Numbered from the stretch's first letter, positions 8,901-17,302 are shown. The stretch is DNA of 64,000 bases from Marixanthomonas spongiae (GCF_003095375.1 NZ_QEHR01000009.1:1-64000); one strand, 5' to 3'. The notes: generated from the letters alone by a model not told the origin. A program made the numbers and translations.

Positions 8901-9810
8901 GCAAACATTGGATAACGATAACCAGGGGTTTGTTTTAGATTTCACCACCTTGGGTGAAACACTGTTTAACGGTAAGGCCACCGTTGAAAATGGAATTTTT
9001 GAGTTTGAGTTTGTCATGCCCAGGGACATACAGATACCCGTAGGTACAGGACGGGTTAATTTTTATACTGAAAAGAACAATGCCTTGGAGGATCAAGCAG
9101 GGGTAGATCTTTCCGTGCAAATAGGAGGAATTAATGAAAATGCCCCAGAAGACAATCAAGGCCCTACTATCAATTTGTTCATGAACGATGAAAGCTTTGT
9201 TTCTGGTGGGGTTACCAATGCATCTCCCATTCTCATAGCCAAGCTGGAAGACGAAAACGGCATCAACACGGCCAGTGGTATTGGCCACGATATGGTTGCA
9301 ATTTTAGACGGCGACGAGTCCAACCCCATTGTAGTGAACGATTATTACCAAGCCGAACAGGATGATTACACCAAAGGGACTGCCAATTATCGTTTGCGGG
9401 ACCTCGAGAAGGGACTGCATACCTTGACGTTTAAGGCCTGGGACGTGTACAACAACTCTTCTACGGCCGAAATACAATTTATCGTGGCTGGCGATGACGA
9501 ACTTAAAATCACCAAAGTGCTCAATTACCCCAATCCTTTTGTGGACTATACCGAATTTTGGTTTAACCACAACCGCCCGTTCGAGCCCTTGGAGGTTCAG
9601 GTGCAGGTGTTTACCGTAACCGGAAAAGTAGTGTGGAGCAAAAATCAGATTATCAATACCGATGGTTTCCTTTCCCGCGATATTGTGTGGGATGGTCGTG
9701 ATGATTTTGGAGATAAAATAGGAAAAGGGGTATATGTATATAAGATTACCGTTAAATCGACGTTAACCAATAAACAAACTGAAAAATTTGAAAAACTGGT
9801 TATCCTTTAA
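5935..9810 (+). CDS. porU: Type IX secretion sortase PorU (C25-like C-terminal signal peptidase)
   Basis: PorU is an outer-membrane-associated gingipain-like peptidase that removes the C-terminal signal of T9SS cargo and attaches the protein to the surface. The product is about 1291 aa, near the usual PorU length. It has a signal peptide (LLISFVLLPFVIWAQ), then an N-terminal β-rich region, then the C25 peptidase domain. The likely catalytic His is in NYFGHGGEDG (about residue 800) and the Cys in VVTITCQF (about 834). A FlgD/Ig-like C-terminal module begins at YPNPF. I chose ATG 5935; ATG 5932 and TTG 5926 are in-frame alternatives. Confidence 0.93.
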   Translation: MKKTILLISFVLLPFVIWAQTKNITINWEGASKTATSVSAIKQASANKQPGYDPLKLNIDEDHLVYHDQWRDTGFADENSIEISNVSYGTLTRQELQKINKALVPEELTYSIHSSKARDEIYTAISLSPVVRVNGRLQKVQSFTVSYKKDMQNKGASFRMPLANSVLADGDWYKFKVEETGVHRIDKSFLDNLGMNTSNINPQNLKIYGHGGKPLPLYNALNTQFDLPETSIKVVGGDDGSFDSGDYILFYGTSTKGYDPENQTNLNPYSDESYYYITADGGPGKRIQQMVEPTGAPTTTITTFQDYKYHEVDEFSPSKLGRRWFGNRFDIESEQSYEFTFPNIVSGSTMQVVVKAGAVSESRTSMAISVNGVSLDPLSFRAVTEGTVLIVDELSGSKGEVPAAGETVTVDLAYNNGGNPSSVGYLDYVSVEAIRQLTVADGQLAFRYKPASNLSGIGEYQVGNTGQVSEIWDVTDPGFISAKQNENNAPALTFKAVMGTARKYVAVHTGDYRTPVQISDPRVFNQNLKGSVFKGPSGAFQDVDYLIVTAPFLLQPALRLANLHKTQSGLNVKVVTTDKIYQEFSSGKQDIGAIRNFVRYIYNNASSADNRIKYLCLFGDTSVDYKNRLSGNNNIVPTFHTLSSVNESSSFMSDDFFGNMDPDEGTIGGNTLDASGERLIDTDMLDIAVGRVLADEVGLANAMVDKIIAYTSKESYGNWRNNFMLISDDVDKSGEQRLEIELDALGDEISAEKPFINVKKIHIDAYKQETSSGGNRYPKVNEAIKNNIEVGALVVNYFGHGGEDGLAHEYIYTKGMATSLKNKNKTSCVVTITCQFTKFDNPQRVTAGELTYWNKEGGAISLLTTTRSIGLTTGVNFNKKLATHLFGYDLNVPKTPAEALRLAKRDLGVGTRLRRVVFYIGDPAMHLAFPKKNVRLTTINGVPVGQSPEVLKALDKVKMTGEVTDENRNLLTNYSGVLSAKVFDKRVQRQTLDNDNQGFVLDFTTLGETLFNGKATVENGIFEFEFVMPRDIQIPVGTGRVNFYTEKNNALEDQAGVDLSVQIGGINENAPEDNQGPTINLFMNDESFVSGGVTNASPILIAKLEDENGINTASGIGHDMVAILDGDESNPIVVNDYYQAEQDDYTKGTANYRLRDLEKGLHTLTFKAWDVYNNSSTAEIQFIVAGDDELKITKVLNYPNPFVDYTEFWFNHNRPFEPLEVQVQVFTVTGKVVWSKNQIINTDGFLSRDIVWDGRDDFGDKIGKGVYVYKITVKSTLTNKQTEKFEKLVIL

Positions 9811-9820
9811 AAAATAAATT

Positions 9821-9828
9821 TATATTTG
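9821..9828 (+). promoter_or_regulatory. -7 promoter element of porV
   Basis: TATATTTG lies between porU and porV, 17 bases before the porV ATG, identical to the porU arrangement. porV may therefore be transcribed separately as well as by read-through from porU. Confidence 0.5.
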
Positions 9829-9845
9829 ACCAAAATTAGAACCTC

Positions 9846-11000
9846 ATGAAGAAAATATTGTTACCTTTTTTAATCGTTTTAATATCCTATAATACTGCTG
9901 CGCAAGAAGATGATGCCACCACCCAGCGTGTGATTACCACAGGCGTCCCATTTTTGCTTATAGCCGGTGACGCCCGCTCAGCAGGTATGGGGGATATTGG
10001 GGTTACCACCTCGGCCGATGCTTTTTCACAGCAGTGGAATCCAGCAAAATATGCGTTCGCTATATCCAAACAAGGGGTTGGAGTTACCTATACGCCGTAT
10101 TTAAGTAAATTGGTAAACGATATCTTTTTAGGAAATTTAACCTATTATAACAGGCTTAACGAGCGTAGTGCCGTTGGAGCAAGTTTTCGGTATTTCAGTA
10201 ACGGGGAGATAGAGTTGCGTGAAACTGCAGAGCAACAACCTTTATTGGTAAAGCCCAATGAATTGATGTTCGATGTTTCCTACTCGCTCCGCTTAAGTGA
10301 GCGTTTCTCGATGGGTATAGCCGGTAGGTATATACGTTCTGACCTTAAACTACAGTCAGCCATCGCCGATGCAAGTGCCGCCAACAGCTTTGCTGTAGAT
10401 GTGGCCGGTTATTATCAAAGTGAAGAAATTCCCTATAACGACTTTGACGGTCGTTGGAGAGCCGGGTTTAATATTTCAAATGTGGGTCCCAAACTTAAAT
10501 ACGACGAAACAGGCCAAGAAAACAACCTGCCTACCAATTTAGCTTTAGGCGGTGGTTTTGATTTTATATTAGATCAATATAGCAAAATTGGGGTAAGTGC
10601 CGAGGTGAACAAACTGTTGGTGCCAACACCAAGTGATTCCAACAATGATGGTGTTATTGATCGCGAAGACGATTATTACAATGAAAGTTTCTTTAGTGGC
10701 ATCTTCTCTTCTTTCGGGGATGCACCAAATGGATTTTCAGAAGAATTAAAAGAATTCACTTGGGCTTTGGGTGCCGAGTATTGGTACCAAGACGTGTTTG
10801 CATTCCGGATGGGATACTTCAACGAAAGTGAAGATAAAGGTTTTAGGAAATTCCTGTCCTTAGGAGCAGGATTCCGTTACACGGCCATTAATATCGATAT
10901 TTCCTATTTGTTCTCAACATCGAAAGTACGAAGTCCGTTGGAAGGCACCCTTCGTTTTGGCTTGACGTTCAATTTCGGGGACGAGTATGACGAGTATTAA
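9846..11000 (+). CDS. porV: Type IX secretion outer-membrane protein PorV (LptO)
   Basis: A 384-aa β-barrel with a signal peptide. After the signal comes the family hallmark FLLIAGDARSAGMGDIG and SQQWNPAKYAF, followed by alternating strands ending in GLTFNFGDEYDEY. PorV is the FadL-like shuttle that binds the C-terminal signal of exported T9SS cargo and passes it to PorU. It lies 35 bases after porU, the usual porU-porV order in Flavobacteriia. Confidence 0.94.
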   Translation: MKKILLPFLIVLISYNTAAQEDDATTQRVITTGVPFLLIAGDARSAGMGDIGVTTSADAFSQQWNPAKYAFAISKQGVGVTYTPYLSKLVNDIFLGNLTYYNRLNERSAVGASFRYFSNGEIELRETAEQQPLLVKPNELMFDVSYSLRLSERFSMGIAGRYIRSDLKLQSAIADASAANSFAVDVAGYYQSEEIPYNDFDGRWRAGFNISNVGPKLKYDETGQENNLPTNLALGGGFDFILDQYSKIGVSAEVNKLLVPTPSDSNNDGVIDREDDYYNESFFSGIFSSFGDAPNGFSEELKEFTWALGAEYWYQDVFAFRMGYFNESEDKGFRKFLSLGAGFRYTAINIDISYLFSTSKVRSPLEGTLRFGLTFNFGDEYDEY

Positions 11001-11021
11001 CATGCTGCATCTCGATATTAT

Positions 11022-11047
11022 TTTATTTGATCTTCCAGTCAAATAAA
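11022..11047 (+). terminator. hairpin after porV
   Basis: The inverted repeat TTTATTTGA / TCAAATAAA lies 22 bases after the porV stop. There is no T-run after it, so it may act as an mRNA 3' stabiliser or a weak terminator. Confidence 0.4.
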
Positions 11048-11087
11048 GTCACTCGATGTGACAGGTACTAGATGACTGATGAATCAT

Positions 11088-11114
11088 CCTGCAAGGTTTC
11101 CAAAACCTTGTAGG
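11088..11114. repeat. intergenic palindrome, cctgcaaggttt type
   Basis: Arms CCTGCAAGGTTT and AAAACCTTGTAGG form an almost perfect hairpin of 27 bases. A second copy lies at 14746-14772. Both sit just upstream of a gene start, and both can be read in frame as HPARFxKPxR, which gives a false N-terminal extension to the gene behind. Confidence 0.75.
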
Positions 11115-11132
11115 TATAATGGAAGACAATAC

Positions 11133-11615
11133 GTGAAAAAACATAAAATTGAAATAAACCTTGAAGTGTATGATTCTGTTTCAGAATTGCCTCAAGACAT
11201 TCAAAAATTAATGAATAAGGCGCAACAAGCTCGGGAAGATGCTTATGCGCCTTATTCTCGTTTTAAAGTAGGGGCCGCCTTGCAGCTGGATTCTGGCGAA
11301 ACGATAATCGGGAACAATCAAGAAAATGCTGCATTTCCTTCGGGCCTTTGTGCCGAACGGGTGGCCATTTATCAAGCTGGTGCGGCGTATCCCACTGCTT
11401 CCGTAAAAACCATGGCCATTACGGCACGTTCTTTAAAACAAGAAACAACCACGCCAATTCCACCTTGCGGTGCGTGCCGTCAAGCAATCGCCGAATACGA
11501 AATAAAACAGGAATCCCCTATTGCCATTTATTTTATGGGCGAAACCGGAAAAGTTGCCAAAGCGGCTTCCATTGCAGATTTGTTGCCCCTATTGTTCGAT
11601 AAAAGCTATCTGTAA
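11133..11615 (+). CDS. cdd: Cytidine deaminase
   Basis: Deaminates cytidine and deoxycytidine to uridine forms in pyrimidine salvage. Zinc-site and catalytic motifs are visible: GLCAERVAIY (Cys plus catalytic Glu) and PPCGACRQ (two Cys ligands), with PYSRFKVGAAL as the substrate-binding N-terminal motif. I chose GTG 11133 (KKHKIEINLEV), giving 160 aa, the usual size. An upstream ATG at 11079 would translate the palindromic repeat and is unlikely. cdd lies between porV and pdhA. Confidence 0.9.
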   Translation: MKKHKIEINLEVYDSVSELPQDIQKLMNKAQQAREDAYAPYSRFKVGAALQLDSGETIIGNNQENAAFPSGLCAERVAIYQAGAAYPTASVKTMAITARSLKQETTTPIPPCGACRQAIAEYEIKQESPIAIYFMGETGKVAKAASIADLLPLLFDKSYL

Positions 11616-11704
11616 ACTTCCTCCCCCCAGCCCCTACAAAGGAGGGGAGAGGATCGGTGTTTAAAAACTCCTCCCCTTCGGGGAGGTTGGGAGGCGGCTT
11701 TTTT
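11616..11704 (+). terminator. G/C-rich hairpin repeat and terminator after cdd
   Basis: Several interleaved C-rich and G-rich arms are present. The clearest is CTCCCC-TTCG-GGGAG at 11671-11685. G-rich sequence then leads into TTTTTT at 11699-11704. The sequence resembles the common flavobacterial intergenic 'ctccccttcggggag' repeat, and a related tract is at 40163-40200. Confidence 0.5.
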
Positions 11705-11756
11705 ACTTTCAAGACTCCAACGCCCAACATTTAGTACTATTTTAATGTTTCTGTGT

Positions 11757-11786
11757 TTTGTAAAACTTCAGAATGTAGTACTTTTG
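11757..11786 (+). promoter_or_regulatory. promoter of the pdhA-pdhC operon
   Basis: TTTG (-33) at 11757-11760 and TACTTTTG (-7, matching TAnnTTTG) at 11779-11786 are separated by 18 bases. The position about 47 bases before pdhA fits a primary-sigma promoter of Bacteroidota. Confidence 0.6.
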
Positions 11787-11833
11787 TTAATCGTGTTTAA
11801 AATTTCTCCCCGTGGGGACAGTATAGCAATCCA

Positions 11834-12832
11834 ATGAAAAAAATTACAAAAAAAACATATTTAGACTGGTACGAAGATATGTTCTTCTGGCGCAAGTTTG
11901 AAGACAAGCTGGCCCAAGTTTACATCAAACAAAAAGTAAGAGGGTTTCTGCACCTTTATAACGGACAAGAAGCTGTTCTGGCCGGAGCTTTGCACGCCAT
12001 GGATTTGGAAAAAGACCGTATGATAACGGCTTACCGAAACCACGTACAGCCTATTGGGATGGGCGTAGACCCCAAAAAAGTAATGGCCGAGCTCTACGGA
12101 AAGAAAACAGGAACCTCGCAAGGTTTAGGGGGCTCTATGCATATTTTCTCTAAAGAGCATCGGTTTTATGGCGGCCATGGCATCGTTGGAGGACAAATTC
12201 CTCTCGGTGCCGGAATAGCTTTTGCCGATAAGTATTTTGAGCGCGATGCTGTAACCCTTACCTATATGGGTGATGGTGCCGTAAGACAAGGTTCACTCCA
12301 CGAAGCATTTAACTTAGCGATGCTCTGGAAACTGCCCGTCGTGTTTATTTGCGAAAATAACGGTTATGCCATGGGGACTTCCGTAGCGCGTACCGCAAAC
12401 CATACCGATATTTGGAAACTTGGTTTAGGCTACGAAATGCCGTGTAAGCCTGTTGATGGGATGAAACCCGAAGTTGTCGCTAAAGAAATGGATGAGGCGA
12501 TAGACCGCGCACGTCGTGGAGATGGTCCGACGTTTTTGGAAATTAGAACGTATCGATATAGAGGACATTCCATGAGTGATGCACAACATTACCGTACTAA
12601 AGAAGAAGTAAAGAAAAAACAAGAGGAAGACCCAATCTCGTATGTGTTGCATAAAATTTACGAAGAAAAATGGGCCACTGAAGATGAGATTAAAAAAGTA
12701 AACAAACGTGTAAAGGATAAGGTAAAGGAATGCGAGCAATTTGCCGAAGATTCAGGATACCCAGATACAAATGTAATGTACGACGTTGTTTACGAACAAG
12801 AAGACTACCCTTTTTTACCACATAAACTATAG
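11834..12832 (+). CDS. pdhA: Pyruvate dehydrogenase E1 component, alpha subunit
   Basis: The 332-aa E1 alpha subunit binds thiamine diphosphate and decarboxylates pyruvate together with an E1 beta subunit, which is not in this window. Seen: the ThDP motif GDGAVRQGSLHEAFN…ENNGYAMGT, the active-site strand YGGHGIVGGQIPLGAG, and the phosphorylation-loop-like YRYRGHSMSD. It starts with MKKITKKTYLDWYEDM, typical of Bacteroidota. pdhC begins 3 bases after the stop, so the two form an operon. Confidence 0.95.
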   Translation: MKKITKKTYLDWYEDMFFWRKFEDKLAQVYIKQKVRGFLHLYNGQEAVLAGALHAMDLEKDRMITAYRNHVQPIGMGVDPKKVMAELYGKKTGTSQGLGGSMHIFSKEHRFYGGHGIVGGQIPLGAGIAFADKYFERDAVTLTYMGDGAVRQGSLHEAFNLAMLWKLPVVFICENNGYAMGTSVARTANHTDIWKLGLGYEMPCKPVDGMKPEVVAKEMDEAIDRARRGDGPTFLEIRTYRYRGHSMSDAQHYRTKEEVKKKQEEDPISYVLHKIYEEKWATEDEIKKVNKRVKDKVKECEQFAEDSGYPDTNVMYDVVYEQEDYPFLPHKL

Positions 12833-12835
12833 ACT

Positions 12836-14545
12836 ATGGCTGAAGTAATCAACATGCCGCGCTTGAGCGACACCATGGAAGAAGGAACCGTGGCCAAATG
12901 GCTCGTGAGCAAAGGTGATAAAGTAGAAGAAGGCGATATCCTTGCTGAGATTGAAACTGATAAAGCTACTATGGAGTTTGAGTCTTTTTACGAAGGGACT
13001 TTGTTACACATTGGTATTGAAGAAGGCGAAACAGCCGAAGTAGATAAACTTTTGGCTATTATTGGCGAAGAAGGCGAAGATATTTCCGATTTGATTAACG
13101 GTGGCGGAAAATCTAAGGATGATTCCAATGATGCTTCGGAAGAGAGTGATGAAAAATCCGAAGATAAAGACGGTGCTGAAAAGTCTAAAAAAGAAGATGC
13201 CAAGAAAAATAGTGATGATACCGATGAAGATTCAGATGAAGAAGCGGACATTGAGGGGAGCCGAAATGAAGTGCCAGAAGGCGTTGAGGTAATTACCATG
13301 CCACGCCTAAGCGATACTATGGAAGAAGGAACAGTCGCCACGTGGTTAAAACAAGAAGGCGATAGCATTGAAGAAGGCGACATTCTTGCCGAAATAGAAA
13401 CCGATAAGGCCACGATGGAATTTGAATCGTTCTATTCAGGAACCTTGCTTAAGATTGGTATTGAAGAAGGAGAAACAGCTAAAGTTGATGCTTTATTAGC
13501 TATTGTTGGGCCAGAAGGCACTGATGTTTCTGAAGTAGCAAAAAACTTCAAAAAAGATGGCGGTTCTTCAAAAGACAAGAAAAAAGAAACCAAGAAAGAA
13601 GATGCTGAAAAGTCTGAAGATACCTTTAAAGACAAAAAAGAAAAAGCTACAAAAGATCCATCTAAAGATAAAACACCAACAAGCCAAACCACAAAGGACG
13701 GCGGACGCATCTTTGCTTCGCCATTGGCCAAAAAACTGGCAGAAGAAAAGGGCATCAGCCTTAGCCAAGTACAAGGTAGTGGCGATCACGGCCGTATTGT
13801 AAAGAAAGATATTGAAAACTACCAACCAGCAGCGGGAACACAAGCGTACACACCTGTTGGGCAAGAAGAATTTGAGGAAGTTAAAAACTCTCAAATGCGC
13901 AAGACCATTGCCAAACGTTTGGGCGAATCTAAGTTTACGGCACCGCATTATTACCTAACCGTCGAGCTGGATATGGACAACGCTATTTCGGCACGTAAGG
14001 CAATTAACAGTGATCCGGATGTAAAAATATCGTATAACGATATGGTCATTAAAGCCTGTGCGATGGCTTTAAGGAAACACCCACAAGTAAACACCCAATG
14101 GCACGGCGATACGACCAAAATTGCAAAGCATATTCACATAGGCGTTGCCGTTGCTGTAGATGAAGGCCTGTTGGTCCCGGTGCTTAAGTTTGCCGATCAA
14201 ATGAGCTTTTCACAAATTGGAGCCAATGTAAAAGAGTTGGCCGGAAAAGCAAGAAACAAAAAGATAAGCCCAGACGAAATGCAGGGTAGTACCTTTACGG
14301 TTTCTAACTTGGGTATGTTCGGCATCAAGGAGTTTACCTCCATCATCAACCAGCCCAACTCGGCAATTTTATCGGTTGGAACCATTGTGCAAAAGCCAGT
14401 AGTAAAAAACGGAGCAATTGCAGTTGGGAATACGATGACTGTTACATTAGCGTGCGACCACCGTACCGTAGACGGTGCAACGGGAGCTAAGTTTTTAGAA
14501 ACGGTTAAAAAGTATATCGAGAATCCGGTTACTATGTTTGTGTAG
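12836..14545 (+). CDS. pdhC: Pyruvate dehydrogenase E2, dihydrolipoamide acetyltransferase
   Basis: This 569-aa core subunit transfers the acetyl group to CoA. It has two near-identical lipoyl domains (lipoylated Lys43 and Lys191 in ETDKATMEFES), then charged linkers rich in Lys, Asp, Glu and Ser (about 88-140 and 235-285). A peripheral-subunit-binding domain follows (FASPLAKKLAEEKG, about 293-328), then the catalytic domain with DHRTVDG at about 541-547. It is translationally close to pdhA. The domain layout is the standard Bacteroidota E2. Confidence 0.95.
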   Translation: MAEVINMPRLSDTMEEGTVAKWLVSKGDKVEEGDILAEIETDKATMEFESFYEGTLLHIGIEEGETAEVDKLLAIIGEEGEDISDLINGGGKSKDDSNDASEESDEKSEDKDGAEKSKKEDAKKNSDDTDEDSDEEADIEGSRNEVPEGVEVITMPRLSDTMEEGTVATWLKQEGDSIEEGDILAEIETDKATMEFESFYSGTLLKIGIEEGETAKVDALLAIVGPEGTDVSEVAKNFKKDGGSSKDKKKETKKEDAEKSEDTFKDKKEKATKDPSKDKTPTSQTTKDGGRIFASPLAKKLAEEKGISLSQVQGSGDHGRIVKKDIENYQPAAGTQAYTPVGQEEFEEVKNSQMRKTIAKRLGESKFTAPHYYLTVELDMDNAISARKAINSDPDVKISYNDMVIKACAMALRKHPQVNTQWHGDTTKIAKHIHIGVAVAVDEGLLVPVLKFADQMSFSQIGANVKELAGKARNKKISPDEMQGSTFTVSNLGMFGIKEFTSIINQPNSAILSVGTIVQKPVVKNGAIAVGNTMTVTLACDHRTVDGATGAKFLETVKKYIENPVTMFV

Positions 14546-14559
14546 AAAAATAAAAATCA

Positions 14560-14590
14560 GGTCTCAAAGTTTTTTGAAACCTTTGAGGCT
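14560..14590 (+). terminator. weak terminator after pdhC
   Basis: The stem TCTCAAAG / CTTTGAGG surrounds a loop with T residues and is followed by CTTTATATATA. The position after pdhC supports a role in ending the operon. Confidence 0.5.
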
Positions 14591-14745
14591 TTATATATAT
14601 AATCCCGTTGGTTTCATTTGAGAAGACAGCGGGATTTGTTTATATTGAACGTTCAAAGTATTTTAATAGTTTAGCCCGAAGTACATTACTGCAGGCTCTT
14701 TCCTGCAAGCCCGTCTGTCGGTCGGACTAAGCGATGCATAAACAT

Positions 14746-14772
14746 CCTGCACGGTTTTTAAAACCTGGCAGG
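14746..14772. repeat. intergenic palindrome, second cctgcaaggttt-type copy
   Basis: Arms CCTGCACGGTTTT and AAAACCTGGCAGG. This is the same family as 11088-11114, again directly before a coding start. Confidence 0.75.
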
Positions 14773-14787
14773 TTAAAAAAGAATCGA

Positions 14788-15471
14788 ATGAAAAAAAATA
14801 TAATTGTTACCGGCACCAGCAGAGGCATAGGCTATCAAATGGTCCCTATTTTAGCTGATTCTGGCCACAATGTCTTGGCGTTGTCCAGAAACGATGTGCC
14901 CATTTCAGGGCTTGAAATTACTAACTGCTATTGCTTTCCCTGTGATATTACAGATTCTCATGATATAAAAAAAGTTTCAGAGTTCATTGAAGAAAAATGG
15001 CAACACGTAGATATACTGATCAATAATTCAGGATATATTGTCAATAAACCTTTTGAAAAACTCACACAAAGCGATTTTAAGGATTCTTATGAAGTGAATG
15101 TTTTTGGGCTTGCTGCAATCACTCAAGCCGTTTTGCCATTTATGAATAACGACGGGCATGTGGTTAGCATTAGCAGTATGGGCGGCATTCAGGGCAGTAT
15201 GAAATTTCCCGGTTTGGCCGCCTACAGCAGCAGCAAAGGCGCTGTATTAACCCTCACCGAATTGTTGGCCGAAGAATACAAAGAAAAAGGACCATCGTTT
15301 AATGCATTGGCCTTGGGGGCGGTGCAAACCGAAATGCTGGACGAAGCATTCCCGGGTTATAAAGCGCCACTTTCAGCAAAAGAAATGGCCGAATATATCG
15401 TGGAATTTTCGCTAACAGGAAACAAATATTACAATGGGAAAATTCTTCAGGTTTCCAATTCAACGCCCTAA
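14788..15471 (+). CDS. Short-chain dehydrogenase/reductase (SDR)
   Basis: A 227-aa classical SDR. It has the NAD(P)-binding motif TGTSRGIGY near the N-terminus, a NNSG motif after the fourth strand, and the catalytic YSSSKGA motif with a preceding Ser strand (VVSISSMGG). The substrate is unknown. An upstream in-frame ATG at 14734 would translate the palindromic repeat, so I start at ATG 14788 (MKKNIIVTG). The SprT-like gene follows after 3 bases. Confidence 0.85.
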   Translation: MKKNIIVTGTSRGIGYQMVPILADSGHNVLALSRNDVPISGLEITNCYCFPCDITDSHDIKKVSEFIEEKWQHVDILINNSGYIVNKPFEKLTQSDFKDSYEVNVFGLAAITQAVLPFMNNDGHVVSISSMGGIQGSMKFPGLAAYSSSKGAVLTLTELLAEEYKEKGPSFNALALGAVQTEMLDEAFPGYKAPLSAKEMAEYIVEFSLTGNKYYNGKILQVSNSTP

Positions 15472-15474
15472 TGC

Positions 15475-16071
15475 ATGCAGCACGTTCTTGAAAAATATAT
15501 TCCCAAAGCCTCGGTACCGCCTGTTTTTGAATTGATAAAAACGAATAAAATTCATCTAAAAATCGTAAATGAACGGGTTACCCGCCACGGCGATTACCGA
15601 AAAATGCCAAATGGCCAACATCAAATCACGGTAAATGCCAATTTGAATACCTATCGGTTTTTAATCACGTTGGTACATGAAACTGCCCATTTGGTCGCCT
15701 TTCAGAAATATGGAAGAACCATTAAGCCCCACGGAATGGAATGGAAACGCACCTTTCAGCAGTTAATGTTGCCCTTTATCCGTCCAGAAATCTTCCCAAA
15801 CCAGTTGTTGCCGTTATTGGCAAGACATTTCAAAAATCCGAGGGCCAGTAGCGATACCGATGCCAAATTATCGTTGGCCTTAAAACAATTTGACCCACCA
15901 AACGATAAAAACTATATATTTGAAATACCGTTTGGTGGCCATTTTCGGTTGTATAATGGAAAAATCTTTAAACGGGGCAACAAAAAGGTGAAACGGTACG
16001 AATGCCTTGAAGTGGCAACCGGAAGGATGTATTTGTTCAACCCCAATGCCGAAGTGGAATTTTTAAAGTAG
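15475..16071 (+). CDS. SprT-like zinc metalloprotease domain protein
   Basis: The 198-aa product carries the zinc-protease motif LVHETAHLVAFQ (HExxH) and the downstream HGMEWKRTF region typical of SprT/SprT-like proteins. A C-terminal half contains FKRGNKKVKRYECLE and YLFNP strands. The zinc-ribbon cysteines of classical SprT are not evident. It is adjacent to the SDR gene and probably co-transcribed. The biological role in bacteria is poorly defined. Confidence 0.85.
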   Translation: MQHVLEKYIPKASVPPVFELIKTNKIHLKIVNERVTRHGDYRKMPNGQHQITVNANLNTYRFLITLVHETAHLVAFQKYGRTIKPHGMEWKRTFQQLMLPFIRPEIFPNQLLPLLARHFKNPRASSDTDAKLSLALKQFDPPNDKNYIFEIPFGGHFRLYNGKIFKRGNKKVKRYECLEVATGRMYLFNPNAEVEFLK

Positions 16072-16130
16072 TATGGAAACGGAAACAGGACAAAAATAAA
16101 AAAAATTAAATATAAAAAATAAGGAGAATC

Positions 16131-16217
16131 AAGTTCTCTTTCCTTTAAAGAGGAGGGTTAGGAAGGGAATGTGGATTTCCTAAGTATTAATTAAAAAGAT
16201 ACCCGCCTGCGCGGGCA
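16131..16217. repeat. intergenic hairpins before the guanylyltransferase gene
   Basis: A CTCTTTCCTTTAAAGAGGAGG tract is followed by the small palindrome CCCGC-CTGC-GCGGG at 16202-16215, just before the ATG. These look like dispersed intergenic repeats. The second could mask translation initiation of the next gene. Confidence 0.4.
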
Positions 16218-16222
16218 TTAGT

Positions 16223-17302
16223 ATGAACAAAGATTACTATGCAGTCATCATGGCCGGTGGAATCGGGTCGCGGTTTTGGCCGGTAAGCACCAGTGATTTC
16301 CCCAAACAGTTTCACGATATGTTGGGAACGGGACAGACCTTGTTGCAAAAAACCTTTGGCAGGCTCAATAAAATTATCCCTTCAAAAAATATTTTGGTAC
16401 TTACCAATGAACGTTATTTACAGTTAACGTTAAAGCAATTGCCGCAGATAGCAGAAGAGCAAGTAATTTTAGAACCCGCCATGCGCAATACGGCACCCTG
16501 CATCTTGCTTTCCGCTTTAAAAATTAAAAAGCAAAATCCCAATGCGTTGATGCTGGTTGCTCCCAGCGATCACTGGATTGAAGATGAAACCGCTTTTTTA
16601 GAGGATGTTCAAATATGTTTTGATGCCTGTCAACGGAAAGATTATTTAATGACATTGGGTATTAAACCCACCTTCCCCAATACCGGATATGGTTATATAG
16701 AGGCCGAAAAGAAAGAAAGTTCTGTTATTAAAAAGGTAAAACAATTTCGGGAAAAGCCCGATTACGAAACCGCGAAACAGTTTTTAGCTGCAGGGAATTT
16801 CATGTGGAATGCAGGGATATTTTTGTGGAGCGTAAAAAGTATTTCAGATGCTTTTGAAGAAAATAATCCAGTTATGCATGCCTTGTTTTCTGAAGGAATC
16901 CCTGCCTATAACACTTCCGAAGAAAAAGAATTTATTGCTGAAAATTATGGTAAAGCCGAAAACGTTTCCATCGATTATGCCATTATGGAAAAGGCGGATA
17001 ACGTATATGTGAAAAAAGCATCATTTGACTGGAACGACCTCGGAACCTGGGGCGCATTGCATGATAAAATGGACAAAGATTCACAAGAAAATGCGGTAGT
17101 GCGGGCGGTTCCACATTTAAAAGAAGCCCATAGGAACATGGTTTATACCGCTTCCAAAAAACTGGTGGTCGTCGATGGCATTGACGATTATATCATAGTT
17201 GACAAAGAAGATGTGCTGCTCATTTATCCCAAAGAAAAGGAACAGGACATAAAAAGCTTACTGGCCGATGTTAAAGAAAACTTCGGAAAAAAATATACGT
17301 AG
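16223..17302 (+). CDS. Mannose-1-phosphate guanylyltransferase
   Basis: Makes GDP-mannose from mannose-1-phosphate and GTP, a precursor for glycans. The 359-aa protein has the nucleotidyltransferase signature GGIGSRFWPVS near residue 12, EPAMRNTAPC, APSDHWI, the FxEKP-type motif REKPDYETA, NAGIFLW and the C-terminal DWNDLGTWG. It lacks the C-terminal isomerase domain of bifunctional ManC. The DUF389 gene starts immediately after the stop. Confidence 0.93.
   Translation: MNKDYYAVIMAGGIGSRFWPVSTSDFPKQFHDMLGTGQTLLQKTFGRLNKIIPSKNILVLTNERYLQLTLKQLPQIAEEQVILEPAMRNTAPCILLSALKIKKQNPNALMLVAPSDHWIEDETAFLEDVQICFDACQRKDYLMTLGIKPTFPNTGYGYIEAEKKESSVIKKVKQFREKPDYETAKQFLAAGNFMWNAGIFLWSVKSISDAFEENNPVMHALFSEGIPAYNTSEEKEFIAENYGKAENVSIDYAIMEKADNVYVKKASFDWNDLGTWGALHDKMDKDSQENAVVRAVPHLKEAHRNMVYTASKKLVVVDGIDDYIIVDKEDVLLIYPKEKEQDIKSLLADVKENFGKKYT

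Noticed and set aside
11616-11704. Insertion-sequence end after cdd
   Set aside because: Only G/C-rich hairpin repeat sequence is present; there is no transposase or target duplication.
12988-13755. Serine-rich frames opposite pdhC
   Set aside because: They are antisense readings of the acidic/Lys-rich lipoyl linkers, not real proteins.
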